Position numbers and translations under genes: made by a program. DNA of 8,573 bases from an uncultured Haemophilus sp. (lineage in GTDB: Bacteria > Pseudomonadota > Gammaproteobacteria > Enterobacterales > Pasteurellaceae), in assembly GCA_902481695.1 (NCBI GenBank), contig CABSXY010000075.1, positions 1-8,573 of the forward strand, written 5' to 3'. Positions 1 through 5,676 of this stretch are shown piece after piece. A model generated the notes under the pieces. That model ran no database searches. It worked only from the letters and a program-made list of their open reading frames with translations, and was not told the origin of the DNA. Position 1 is the first letter of the stretch, and each line of letters starts with the position of its first letter.

Positions 1-352
1 GGAAATTGATTATGTAACAGAAGAGCTCGGTGCTCAACTGACTTTAAAAGCGCCTAACGCAAAAATGCGTAAAGTTGCAGATGATGCGCCTTTAATTGAG
101 CGCGTAGAGTATGTGATTCAAACACAAATCAACCCACAATTAGCCAGCCATGGCGGTAAAATCACGTTAATTGAAATTACTGATGATGGTTATGCTGTTC
201 TACAATTTGGTGGTGGCTGTAACGGTTGTTCAATGGTTGATGTCACCTTAAAAGATGGTGTAGAGAAACAATTGGTCGCACTTTTCCCAAATGAACTAAA
301 AGGCGCACGAGACGTAACAGAACACCAACGTGGTGAACATTCTTACTATTAA
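1..352 (+). CDS. nfuA: Fe/S biogenesis protein NfuA, C-terminal part (5' truncated by window)
   Basis: Carrier protein that receives and delivers a 4Fe-4S cluster to apo-proteins in the cytoplasm. The frame is open from base 2, giving 116 codons before TAA at 350-352. An internal Met at 65 is not the start, because the upstream codons (EIDYVTEELG, then QLTLKAPNAK) match the end of the degenerate A-type domain known in E. coli NfuA (191 aa). The visible part is the linker plus the whole Nfu domain. It contains the CNGC motif (Cys codons 218-220 and 227-229), whose two cysteines ligate a cluster bridged between two NfuA subunits, and the conserved tail EHQRGEHSYY. Compared with E. coli as I remember it, one residue is inserted near the FPNELKG segment. 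It converges on comM with a 52-bp gap. Identity is near certain; the start lies outside the window. Confidence 0.97.
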   Translation, partial: EIDYVTEELGAQLTLKAPNAKMRKVADDAPLIERVEYVIQTQINPQLASHGGKITLIEITDDGYAVLQFGGGCNGCSMVDVTLKDGVEKQLVALFPNELKGARDVTEHQRGEHSYY

Positions 353-370
353 AAATAGAAGATATAGAAA

Positions 371-406
371 ATAAAGAAGGGCGAATAATTCGCCCTTTTA
401 TTTTTT
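371..406. terminator. Bidirectional intrinsic terminator between nfuA and comM
   Basis: A perfect 9-bp stem (AAGGGCGAA at 377-385, TTCGCCCTT at 389-397) with a 3-nt TAA loop is followed on the plus strand by a T-rich run to 406. The minus strand has an A-rich approach and a TTCTTTATTTT exit, so it can also terminate comM, whose stop codon lies at 405-407. It serves both convergent genes. Confidence 0.9.
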
Positions 407-1934
407 AAGCAGTAGATAATTTTTGCAGTAAGCGATCCATGGCTCGATATCCGAGCGCTTCAGCCAAATGGGGTTGTTGTATCTCTTTTTCTCCATTTAA
501 ATCAGCAATCGTGCGTGAGACTTTTAAGATGCGGTGATAAGCTCTCACAGATAGCCCGAGCTTATTCAGTGCATTTTCAAGGAATAATGCGTCTTTATCT
601 TGTAATTTACAGTCTCGTTCAATTTCTTTGCTTGAAAGATACGCATTGATTTTACCGGCTCGAGCAAGCTGAATTTCCCTTACTTTTAAGACTTTTTCTC
701 GTACTTCTTGACTTGTCTCACCTCTATCCCCTGTATTCTGTAAGCTACCTTGTGGCAGAAGGGGTACTTCAATGGATAAATCAAAACGATCTAAAAACGG
801 CCCCGAAAGGCGATTTAAATAACGCATCACTTGTTGTGGCGAGGTGCGGTTATGTGTTCCAGTGTAATGCCCCGTTGGACTTGGATTCATCGCGGCAACG
901 AGTTGAAAGCGAGCGGGGAACTGGATTTTCGCATTGGCACGCGAAATAATAATTTCTCCACTTTCTAATGGCTGACGAAGTGCATCAAGCACTTTACGCT
1001 CAAACTCAGGCAATTCATCAAGAAAAAGTACGCCGTTATGTGCGAGCGATATTTCGCCTGGTTTTGGAATGGTTCCTCCGCCCACTAAGGCTGGTAATGA
1101 GGCACTATGATGTGGTGCTCGGAATGGTCGTTGTTTCCAGTTATGAAAATTTAATTCATTTTGTACTAAACTCGTAACCGAAGCGGTTTCAATGGCTTCT
1201 AAATCGGTCATTTCAGGGAGCAATGCAGTGAGACGACTTGCCAACATGGTTTTACCTGTACCAGGAGGTCCTAAAAAGAGCAGATTATGCTGACCTGCAG
1301 CCGCAATTGTTAGTGCTCGTTTAGCATGTTGCTGACCAATAATATCGGTCAAATCCAAGTGATTTTTAGCTGAAAATCCGACCGCACTTTCTTGTGCGAG
1401 TAATGAGGCCAAAGGTAATTTTTCTTGATTATTTAAGAATTGCACGACTTCCAAAAGATTTTTAGCGAAATAAGTCTCTTGTTCTGAAACAAGCGAAGCT
1501 TCATTGGCATTTTGATAAGCGATAATGGGGGCTCGTTTCGCTTTTTGTGCCGCTAAAATAGCAGGAATAACACCGTGTGCGCCACGTAATTCTCCCGTCA
1601 ATGCGAGTTCACCAACGAATTCAAATTGTTTTAAACGGCTACCGTCGAGTTGATCCGATGCAGCTAAAATACCGATTGCAATAGGTAAATCAAATCTCCC
1701 TCCTTCTTTGGGTAAATCAGCTGGTGCAAGGTTGACGGTGATGCGTTTAGCAGGATATTTGAACTGGGCATTCATTAACGCACTTCTGACACGATCTTGC
1801 GCTTCTTTTACGGTTTTTTCGGGTAGACCAACTAAGGTAAATCCAGGCTTTCCGTTACTTAAGTGTACTTCAATGGTAACAAGAGGAGCTTGTACGCCCA
1901 TTGAGGCACGGCTATAAACAATGGCAAGAGACAT
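405..1934 (-). CDS. comM: ComM, YifB-family AAA+ branch-migration helicase of natural transformation
   Basis: 509 aa, close to E. coli YifB (about 506). In naturally competent bacteria ComM is a cytoplasmic hexameric helicase that extends D-loop branch migration, helping imported single-stranded DNA integrate into the chromosome. Domain order: N-terminal Lon-protease-like ChlI domain (about 20-145), AAA+ Mg-chelatase-type ATPase (about 190-395) and a C-terminal helical domain (about 405-500). Visible motifs are Walker A GPPGTGKT (222-229), Walker B LFLDE (303-307), a sensor-1 asparagine in AAMNPSPTG (N350), the arginine-finger-type segment FLDRFDL (380-386) and SVRAYHR (462-468), a likely sensor-2 region. 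The ATG at 1932-1934 is preceded by AAGGA with a 6-nt spacer. It is preceded by a CRP-S site and an engB terminator, so it probably has its own competence-induced promoter. One uptake signal (1381-1389) lies within it, encoding Ser-Ala-Val. Confidence 0.97.
   Translation of the reverse strand: MSLAIVYSRASMGVQAPLVTIEVHLSNGKPGFTLVGLPEKTVKEAQDRVRSALMNAQFKYPAKRITVNLAPADLPKEGGRFDLPIAIGILAASDQLDGSRLKQFEFVGELALTGELRGAHGVIPAILAAQKAKRAPIIAYQNANEASLVSEQETYFAKNLLEVVQFLNNQEKLPLASLLAQESAVGFSAKNHLDLTDIIGQQHAKRALTIAAAGQHNLLFLGPPGTGKTMLASRLTALLPEMTDLEAIETASVTSLVQNELNFHNWKQRPFRAPHHSASLPALVGGGTIPKPGEISLAHNGVLFLDELPEFERKVLDALRQPLESGEIIISRANAKIQFPARFQLVAAMNPSPTGHYTGTHNRTSPQQVMRYLNRLSGPFLDRFDLSIEVPLLPQGSLQNTGDRGETSQEVREKVLKVREIQLARAGKINAYLSSKEIERDCKLQDKDALFLENALNKLGLSVRAYHRILKVSRTIADLNGEKEIQQPHLAEALGYRAMDRLLQKLSTA
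1381..1389 (-). repeat. DNA uptake signal sequence inside comM
   Basis: Perfect 9-mer AAGTGCGGT on the minus strand (ACCGCACTT on plus). It falls in the linker between the ChlI and AAA+ domains and encodes the Ser-Ala-Val of ESAVGF, a region under weak protein constraint. A GTGCG six bases further on (1394-1398) makes a small 5-bp dyad with it. Confidence 0.9.
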
Positions 1935-1946
1935 TCAGATTCCTTA

Positions 1947-1955
1947 AAGTGCGGT
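1947..1955 (+). repeat. DNA uptake signal sequence in the comM leader
   Basis: Perfect AAGTGCGGT on plus, followed by the AT-rich tract typical of the extended Haemophilus signal. It lies in the untranslated leader just upstream of the comM Shine-Dalgarno. A degenerate inverted partner (CGCACTATAA, 1974-1983) makes a 10-position dyad with 1944-1953 having one mismatch. Confidence 0.9.
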
Positions 1956-1969
1956 CAAAAATAATTAGA

Positions 1970-2005
1970 TTTTCGCACTATAAAAAAAGCACAGAATGAA
2001 ATCAT
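1970..2005 (-). promoter_or_regulatory. Candidate comM core promoter
   Basis: On the minus strand TATAGT (1982-1977) is the best -10 hexamer in the comM-engB gap. At a 17-bp spacer the -35 position reads ATGATT (2005-2000), a very poor match, as expected for an activator-dependent promoter. The implied start near 1970 places the CRP-S dyad centre at about -60.5, close to the -61.5 position known for class I CRP activation. A weaker alternative -10 is CATTCT (1998-1993). The assignment is inference. Confidence 0.45.
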
Positions 2006-2023
2006 GCATCCTGTACTTTTTTT
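1982..2023 (-). terminator. Intrinsic terminator of engB, nested in the comM promoter region
   Basis: Transcribed from the minus strand, bases 2023-2007 pair with 1998-1982: A7 with U7, then a ten-position G/C-containing stem including two G-U wobbles, around an 8-nt loop (2006-1999). The descending arm ends in seven U. On the plus strand the two wobbles become A-C mismatches, so the structure is oriented for minus-strand transcripts. It lies 40 bp past the engB stop and before comM. Confidence 0.75.
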
Positions 2024-2041
2024 GCGATCTTGATCGCAGGA
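2020..2041 (-). promoter_or_regulatory. CRP-S (Sxy-dependent CRP) site upstream of comM
   Basis: The core TGCGATCTTGATCGCA (2023-2038) is a perfect dyad with 7-bp arms. It has the TGCGA-N6-TCGCA pattern that defines CRP-S sites of the Haemophilus competence regulon, rather than the TGTGA-N6-TCACA of ordinary CRP sites. The dyad centre (2030.5) is about 96 bp upstream of the comM start codon. comM is a known member of the H. influenzae CRP-S regulon, so the site most likely makes comM expression depend on both CRP-cAMP and Sxy (TfoX). Confidence 0.88.
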
Positions 2042-2063
2042 ATTACTTTTTCTTGATAAAAAA

Positions 2064-2678
2064 CTACGAGAAAAGTGGCGCAAACCAACTATCTAACTTG
2101 GCAGCCAATTTATCAATGCCAATTTTATTTTGTGCGGAAAAGGCTTCGACTTGAATATCACCTTGGAAGGGTAAAATGGCTTCACGTACCATTTTGACTT
2201 GTTTGCTACGTGCACTTTGGCTGAGTTTATCCGCTTTAGTTAAAAGTAACATGATCGGTAAATCAGCAGAAACTGCCCATTCGATCATTTGTTGATCGAG
2301 ATCTTTTAACGGATGACGAATATCCATCAGAACAACAAGCCCGCCTAAACATTCCCGTTTTTGCAAATATTCCCCGAGGGATTTTTGCCACTCGATTTTC
2401 ATTTTCTCAGGAACGGCAGCATAGCCATAGCCAGGTAAATCCACTAGTTTACAATTCGGCTCCACCTCAAAAAGATTGATGAGCTGTGTTCGACCTGGTG
2501 TTTTAGAGGTTCGAGCTAAGCTTTTCTGATTGGTTAATGCATTAAGCGCGGTTGATTTACCTGCATTTGAGCGTCCAGCAAAAGCAATTTCAATTCCTGT
2601 ATCTTCTGGAATGGAGCGAATATTTGGAGCACTCGTGAGAAAATGCGTTTTATGATAATTCAGTTTAATTTCAGACAT
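2064..2678 (-). CDS. engB: Ribosome-biogenesis GTPase EngB (YihA/YsxC)
   Basis: TRAFAC-class small GTPase needed for large ribosomal subunit assembly and usually essential. The product is 204 aa, the usual family length (about 200-210). Visible motifs are G1 GRSNAGKST (35-43), a G2 threonine in PGRTQ (T64), G3 DLPGYG (80-85), G4 TKAD (147-150) and a G5-like FSA (180-182). I chose the ATG at 2676-2678 because AAGGA lies 7 nt upstream of it and the protein then begins MSEIKLNYHK as family members do. An in-frame Met six codons earlier (2696) would fall at the predicted transcription start. The gene is followed by its own hairpin terminator and divergent from the DUF535 gene, so it is probably monocistronic. 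Confidence 0.96.
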   Translation of the reverse strand: MSEIKLNYHKTHFLTSAPNIRSIPEDTGIEIAFAGRSNAGKSTALNALTNQKSLARTSKTPGRTQLINLFEVEPNCKLVDLPGYGYAAVPEKMKIEWQKSLGEYLQKRECLGGLVVLMDIRHPLKDLDQQMIEWAVSADLPIMLLLTKADKLSQSARSKQVKMVREAILPFQGDIQVEAFSAQNKIGIDKLAAKLDSWFAPLFS

Positions 2679-2697
2679 AATAGTTCCTTTCATCAAT

Positions 2698-2734
2698 TGA
2701 CCCTAGCATATCACAAATAGAAAAATTGCTGAAA
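2698..2734 (-). promoter_or_regulatory. Candidate engB promoter (extended -10)
   Basis: On the minus strand TGATATGCT (2713-2705) is an extended -10 element (TGn plus TATGCT). About 17 bp upstream lies TTCAGC (2733-2728), a partial -35. The predicted start near 2698 gives a leader of about 20 nt containing the AAGGA ribosome binding site before the ATG at 2678. No operator dyad is evident. Confidence 0.5.
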
Positions 2735-2753
2735 TTATGAGAGAATGAGAGCT

Positions 2754-2791
2754 TTGCATGATTTAAAGCCTCTTTAATTATATTAATAACT
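2754..2791 (+). promoter_or_regulatory. Candidate promoter of the DUF535 gene
   Basis: TTGCAT (2754-2759) and TATATT (2779-2784) are the best -35/-10 pair in the divergent spacer, but the 19-bp spacing is long. The implied start at about 2791 is right beside the ATG at 2792. The interval before the ATG (TAATTATATTAATAACT, 2775-2791) contains no Shine-Dalgarno-like purine run. Either the transcript starts elsewhere or it is nearly leaderless. This is a weak prediction. Confidence 0.3.
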
Positions 2792-3661
2792 ATGGAATCT
2801 CAAGAGAATCAATATCGCTGGCCAAAAGCGGAAGCCATTTATCCCGATAGGCCAGGGCGTTCTTATGCGCTTAAGCGCCTACGTTATCGTCTTCGTTCTT
2901 TTTTACATCGAGGATCAATTGCTCATTTTGAGCAATTTATTAATCAGCATCCTTTTCTTGTCACATTATTAAATGAACATGCGGATTATAGCTATCCATT
3001 AGTTTATCGTTTTTTAGATAAACGTTTTAATAGCAAACAGCGTTTCGAAGCTATTTGTGACAATCTACTTTTTTTACCTGAAAAATTGACCGCACTTTCA
3101 GCATCTATTTATAAAACGCCATTAAGTTTTGGTGAAGTGATTCCTGATTTTGAAATGACATTGTCGATGACCACACACCAACCGATGGAAGGCTATTGGG
3201 TATTGGAATTATGGCATAAACCACGTAATGAATTAGTGTATTTGCTTACTTTTGCCAAACTTGATGAGGCATTACTTATTTCTGTGGTGCAGGGACCCAA
3301 TTTTGAAGGTTCCAAAGAGATGGTGAAGCAACTCACAAAAACTTGTCATGGTTTACGCCCTGCTTATTTGATGGTGGAAACAATGAAAGCATTGACGAAA
3401 GCATTAGGTTTCAAAACATTATTAGGTATTCCACAAAAATATCAAAATAAATCGCGTTTTATTCAAAGTTCACATTATGTTGTAGATTATGATGCGATTT
3501 TTGCTGAATCAGGTGGACAGTTGAAAGACTATTGGGAATTACCTTTAGAGAGCGATAGAAATCTTGATGAGGTACCGAGTAAGAAACGTTCTATGTATCG
3601 CAAACGCTATGCAATGCTAGATGATTTGGCTAAAGTAATTGAAGAAAAATTAGAATTGTAA
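2792..3661 (+). CDS. VirK/YbjX-family protein (DUF535), function unknown
   Basis: 289 aa, cytoplasmic by appearance: there is no signal peptide and no strong membrane segment. I recognise the DUF535 (VirK/YbjX) family from overall layout: a basic N-terminus (RSYALKRLRYRLRSFLHRG, 23-41), a central VVQGPN (166-171), HGLRPAYLM (186-194), YWELPLE (247-253) and a C-terminal basic block PSKKRSMYRKRYAML (262-276). Relatives in enteric bacteria are PhoP-controlled or linked to virulence and resistance to antimicrobial peptides, but no biochemical activity is established to my knowledge. The start is ATG 2792; upstream in frame there is only a stop at 2759-2761 with no other ATG. No Shine-Dalgarno is visible, unlike the other complete genes here. 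An uptake signal lies inside the gene. It is flanked by divergent engB and convergent oppF, so it is transcribed alone. Confidence 0.85.
   Translation: MESQENQYRWPKAEAIYPDRPGRSYALKRLRYRLRSFLHRGSIAHFEQFINQHPFLVTLLNEHADYSYPLVYRFLDKRFNSKQRFEAICDNLLFLPEKLTALSASIYKTPLSFGEVIPDFEMTLSMTTHQPMEGYWVLELWHKPRNELVYLLTFAKLDEALLISVVQGPNFEGSKEMVKQLTKTCHGLRPAYLMVETMKALTKALGFKTLLGIPQKYQNKSRFIQSSHYVVDYDAIFAESGGQLKDYWELPLESDRNLDEVPSKKRSMYRKRYAMLDDLAKVIEEKLEL
3089..3097 (-). repeat. DNA uptake signal sequence inside the DUF535 gene
   Basis: Plus-strand ACCGCACTT preceded by an AT-rich AAAAATTG, so the minus strand carries the extended Haemophilus-type signal. It is read in frame as Thr-Ala-Leu (residues 100-102). 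Confidence 0.9.
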
Positions 3662-3668
3662 AAGTAAA

Positions 3669-3677
3669 AAGTGCGGT
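3669..3677 (+). repeat. DNA uptake signal sequence, left arm of terminator
   Basis: Perfect AAGTGCGGT on plus, paired with the inverted copy at 3686-3694 in the hairpin between the DUF535 gene and oppF. Confidence 0.93.
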
Positions 3678-3685
3678 GAATTTTA

Positions 3686-3694
3686 ACCGCACTT
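3686..3694 (-). repeat. DNA uptake signal sequence, right arm of terminator
   Basis: Perfect AAGTGCGGT on minus (ACCGCACTT on plus), the inverted partner of 3669-3677. Confidence 0.93.
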
Positions 3695-3700
3695 TTTGTT

Positions 3701-4699
3701 TTATAAGACTTTCAAACAAGCCACAAAATGGCTGTTGTTTTGGCTGGTGAAAGGTGGTTTTTGTTTCGCACAATTTTCATCAGCTTTCAGGCAGCGGGTA
3801 CGGAACACGCAACCAGACGGCGGATTAATTGGCGAAGGCAACTCGCCTTCAAGCAATTCAATGGATTTATTGCGTTCCAATTTCGGATCGGGAATCGGAA
3901 CAGCAGACATTAAGGCTTTGGTATAAGGATGTTTAGTGTTGTTATATACTTCCTCATCGCTGCCTAATTCCATAGCATTGCCTAAATACATGACTAACAC
4001 GCGGTCAGAAATGTGTTTTACCACTGCTAAGTCATGGGCGATGAAAATTAAGGAAAGCCCCATTTCTTTTTGCAGGGATTTCAATAAATTTACCACTTGA
4101 GCCTGAATGGACACGTCTAACGCAGAAACGGGTTCATCACAAATGATCATTTTCGGCTCAATGATTAACGCTCGAGCGATACCGATACGCTGACATTGGC
4201 CACCAGAAAATTCATGAGGATAGCGGTTAATCAAGTTCGGTAAAAGCCCAACTTTCAACATCATCGCTTGCACTTTTTCTTTCACTTCAGCGGCACTTAA
4301 GTGCGGTTGGTAGATCTTTAATGGTTCGGCAATGATTTCGCCAATGTTCATTCGCGGGTTGAGAGACGCGAGCGGATCTTGGAAAATCATTTGAATATCT
4401 TTACGAGTATCTTTCCATTGTTTAGCTGATTGTTTTCGTAAATTTTTACCAAGCCACAAGATTTCCCCTTCACTCGCTTCGACTAAGCCGATGATGGCAC
4501 GTGCAAGCGTGGATTTACCACAACCCGATTCACCAACTACACCAAGAGTTTCACCTTCATAAAGCTTAAAGGAAACATCCTTTACTGCTTTTAAGGTTTG
4601 AGGTTTGGCGAAGAAAAGAGATTTATCATTTTTAATTTTAAAACTGACGCCTAAGTGATTGACTTCAAGGAGTAATTCTTTGTTATTTGAAATTGTCAT
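3701..4699 (-). CDS. oppF: Oligopeptide ABC transporter ATP-binding protein OppF
   Basis: 332 aa, the usual OppF length. One of the two cytoplasmic ATPases that drive oligopeptide import through OppBC. Visible motifs are Walker A GESGCGKST (56-64), Q-loop FQDP (Q107), signature FSGGQCQR (164-171), Walker B MIICDEP (184-190) and the H-loop in IAHDL (H222). The C-terminal oligopeptide-transporter domain has HPYT (257-260) and four cysteines (C297, C303, C310, C328) arranged like the iron-sulphur site seen in related peptide ATPases. I chose ATG 4697-4699 over an upstream in-frame Met at 4729, because it overlaps the oppD stop as ATGA and gives the family N-terminus. Its Shine-Dalgarno is weak (GGAG about 12 nt upstream), suggesting translational coupling to oppD. 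It is the last gene of the operon and contains an uptake signal (4299-4307). Confidence 0.96.
   Translation of the reverse strand: MTISNNKELLLEVNHLGVSFKIKNDKSLFFAKPQTLKAVKDVSFKLYEGETLGVVGESGCGKSTLARAIIGLVEASEGEILWLGKNLRKQSAKQWKDTRKDIQMIFQDPLASLNPRMNIGEIIAEPLKIYQPHLSAAEVKEKVQAMMLKVGLLPNLINRYPHEFSGGQCQRIGIARALIIEPKMIICDEPVSALDVSIQAQVVNLLKSLQKEMGLSLIFIAHDLAVVKHISDRVLVMYLGNAMELGSDEEVYNNTKHPYTKALMSAVPIPDPKLERNKSIELLEGELPSPINPPSGCVFRTRCLKADENCAKQKPPFTSQNNSHFVACLKVL
4299..4307 (+). repeat. DNA uptake signal sequence inside oppF
   Basis: Perfect AAGTGCGGT. A degenerate inverted copy (CGGCACTT) abuts it on the left, so that CACTTAAGTG (4294-4303) is a perfect palindrome. In oppF it encodes part of PHL in QPHLSAAEV, a variable loop of the ATPase. 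Confidence 0.9.
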
Positions 4700-5667
4700 A
4701 GGGTAAATTTCTCCACGGGTAACCAACAATTGCGTAATTGACCTTCATTAAATGCGGTCAGTTTTGGCGCAGTTTGGCATTGTTCGGTAGCAAATTGGCA
4801 ACGAGGTGAGAATGGACAACCTTTTGGCAAATGCAATAAATTTGGTGGATTGCCTGGAATGGTGACCAAGTGTTCTTCATTGCCATCTAAGCGAGGAATC
4901 GCATCCATTAAGCCAATAGAATAAGGATGGGTTGGATGATAGAAAATTTGCTCTGCTGTGCCGTATTCCATGGTTCGTCCGGCATACATCACCATCACTT
5001 GATCGCAAATACCTGCTACCACACCTAAATCGTGAGTGATCATAATAATCGCGGTATTAAATTCACGTTTTAACTCATTTAACAAGGTCATGATTTGCGC
5101 TTGAACGGTTACATCCAAAGCAGTGGTGGGCTCATCGGCAATGAGTAGTTTTGGACGGCATAATAAGGCCATCGCAATCATCACCCGTTGACGCATACCA
5201 CCTGAAAACTCGTGTGGGTACATGCCCATGCGTTTTTTAGCTTCTGGCATTTTTACCGCATCCAGCATTTTCACGGATTCAGCAAAGGCAGTTTGTTTAT
5301 CATAACCTTTGTGTAACTGTAGCACTTCCATGAGCTGTTCACCGATTTTCATGTAAGGGTTGAGAGACGTCATTGGGTCTTGGAAAATTATGGAAATTTG
5401 CTCGGCACGGATTTTATTCAATTCAGCCTTCGGTAAATTAACCAATTCTTTACCTTCAAAGATTGCGGAACCTTCCACTGTACCATTGGCTGCCAATAAG
5501 CCCATTAACGCAAAGGCAGTTTGTGACTTGCCTGAACCACTTTCACCCACGATGCCTAGCGTGCTTCCCGCATTAAGCGTGAAGTTTAAATCATTCACCG
5601 CAGTGACGGTACCATCGGGTGTTTTGAAGCGAACGTAGAGATTTTTTACATCTAATAAAGGATTCAT
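4696..5667 (-). CDS. oppD: Oligopeptide ABC transporter ATP-binding protein OppD
   Basis: 323 aa, typical for OppD. Partner ATPase of OppF on the cytoplasmic face of the OppBC channel. Visible motifs are Walker A GESGSGKSQ (41-49), Q-loop FQDP (Q96), signature FSGGMRQR (154-161), Walker B LLIADEP (174-180) and the H-loop in THDL (H212). The C-terminal domain carries HPYS (247-250) and cysteines C284, C290, C297 and C314, spaced much as in OppF. ATG 5665-5667 has AGGAG about 7 nt upstream, overlapping the end of oppC (gap 9 bp). Its TGA overlaps the oppF start by 4 bp. OppD and OppF are paralogues, with both ATP sites apparently intact. Confidence 0.96.
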   Translation of the reverse strand: MNPLLDVKNLYVRFKTPDGTVTAVNDLNFTLNAGSTLGIVGESGSGKSQTAFALMGLLAANGTVEGSAIFEGKELVNLPKAELNKIRAEQISIIFQDPMTSLNPYMKIGEQLMEVLQLHKGYDKQTAFAESVKMLDAVKMPEAKKRMGMYPHEFSGGMRQRVMIAMALLCRPKLLIADEPTTALDVTVQAQIMTLLNELKREFNTAIIMITHDLGVVAGICDQVMVMYAGRTMEYGTAEQIFYHPTHPYSIGLMDAIPRLDGNEEHLVTIPGNPPNLLHLPKGCPFSPRCQFATEQCQTAPKLTAFNEGQLRNCWLPVEKFTL

Positions 5668-5676
5668 GATTCGCTC

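Larger units (their letters stand above)
3666..3697. terminator. Bidirectional terminator built from two facing uptake signals
   Basis: A perfect 12-bp stem (AAAAAGTGCGGT at 3666-3677 and ACCGCACTTTTT at 3686-3697) encloses an 8-nt loop GAATTTTA. It is followed by TTTTTGTTTT on the plus strand, and the minus-strand transcript also exits through a U run. It starts 5 nt after the DUF535 stop and ends 3 nt before the oppF stop, serving both convergent units. Confidence 0.93.

Noticed and set aside
978..994. Inverted repeat AAGTGC-ATCAA-GCACTT inside comM
   Set aside because: Only 6-bp arms in a conserved coding stretch (KVLDALRQ); expected by chance and from codon choice.
713..1917. Plus-strand open frames of 69-78 codons (713-949, 968-1177, 1708-1917)
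   Set aside because: All lie antisense inside comM, have no family resemblance, and the comM frame is clearly the conserved one.
2023..2038. TGCGATC-TT-GATCGCA read as an intrinsic terminator
   Set aside because: On the minus strand it is followed by A7, not U; the pattern fits a CRP-S site, and a separate hairpin just downstream fits termination better.
2679..2696. Longer engB start at 2696 (extra MMKGTI)
   Set aside because: The AAGGA site lies within this extension and serves the ATG at 2678; the predicted transcription start is about 2698, and family members begin at the later Met.
2700..2715. Possible ordinary CRP site around TCACA at 2711-2715
   Set aside because: The left half-site position (2700-2704) reads ACCCT and shows no match to TGTGA.
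3696..3926. Plus-strand frames at 3696-3926 and 3728-3913, plus those at 5360-5638 and 5666-5914
   Set aside because: Antisense to oppF, oppD or oppC, with low-complexity or arginine-rich translations and no recognisable domain; they are shadows of the opp genes.
4700..4729. Longer oppF start at 4729
   Set aside because: It would overlap oppD by 34 bp; the ATGA junction at 4696-4699 gives the usual N-terminus.
4750..4758. AAATGCGGT in oppD as an uptake signal
   Set aside because: One mismatch in the 9-mer core; kept only as a near match because core changes are known to reduce uptake strongly.
4351..5390. DNA similarity between oppF near 4360-4390 and oppD near 5358-5390 as a repeat
   Set aside because: It reflects the shared FQDP and SLNP motifs of paralogous ATPases, not a recent duplication or mobile repeat.
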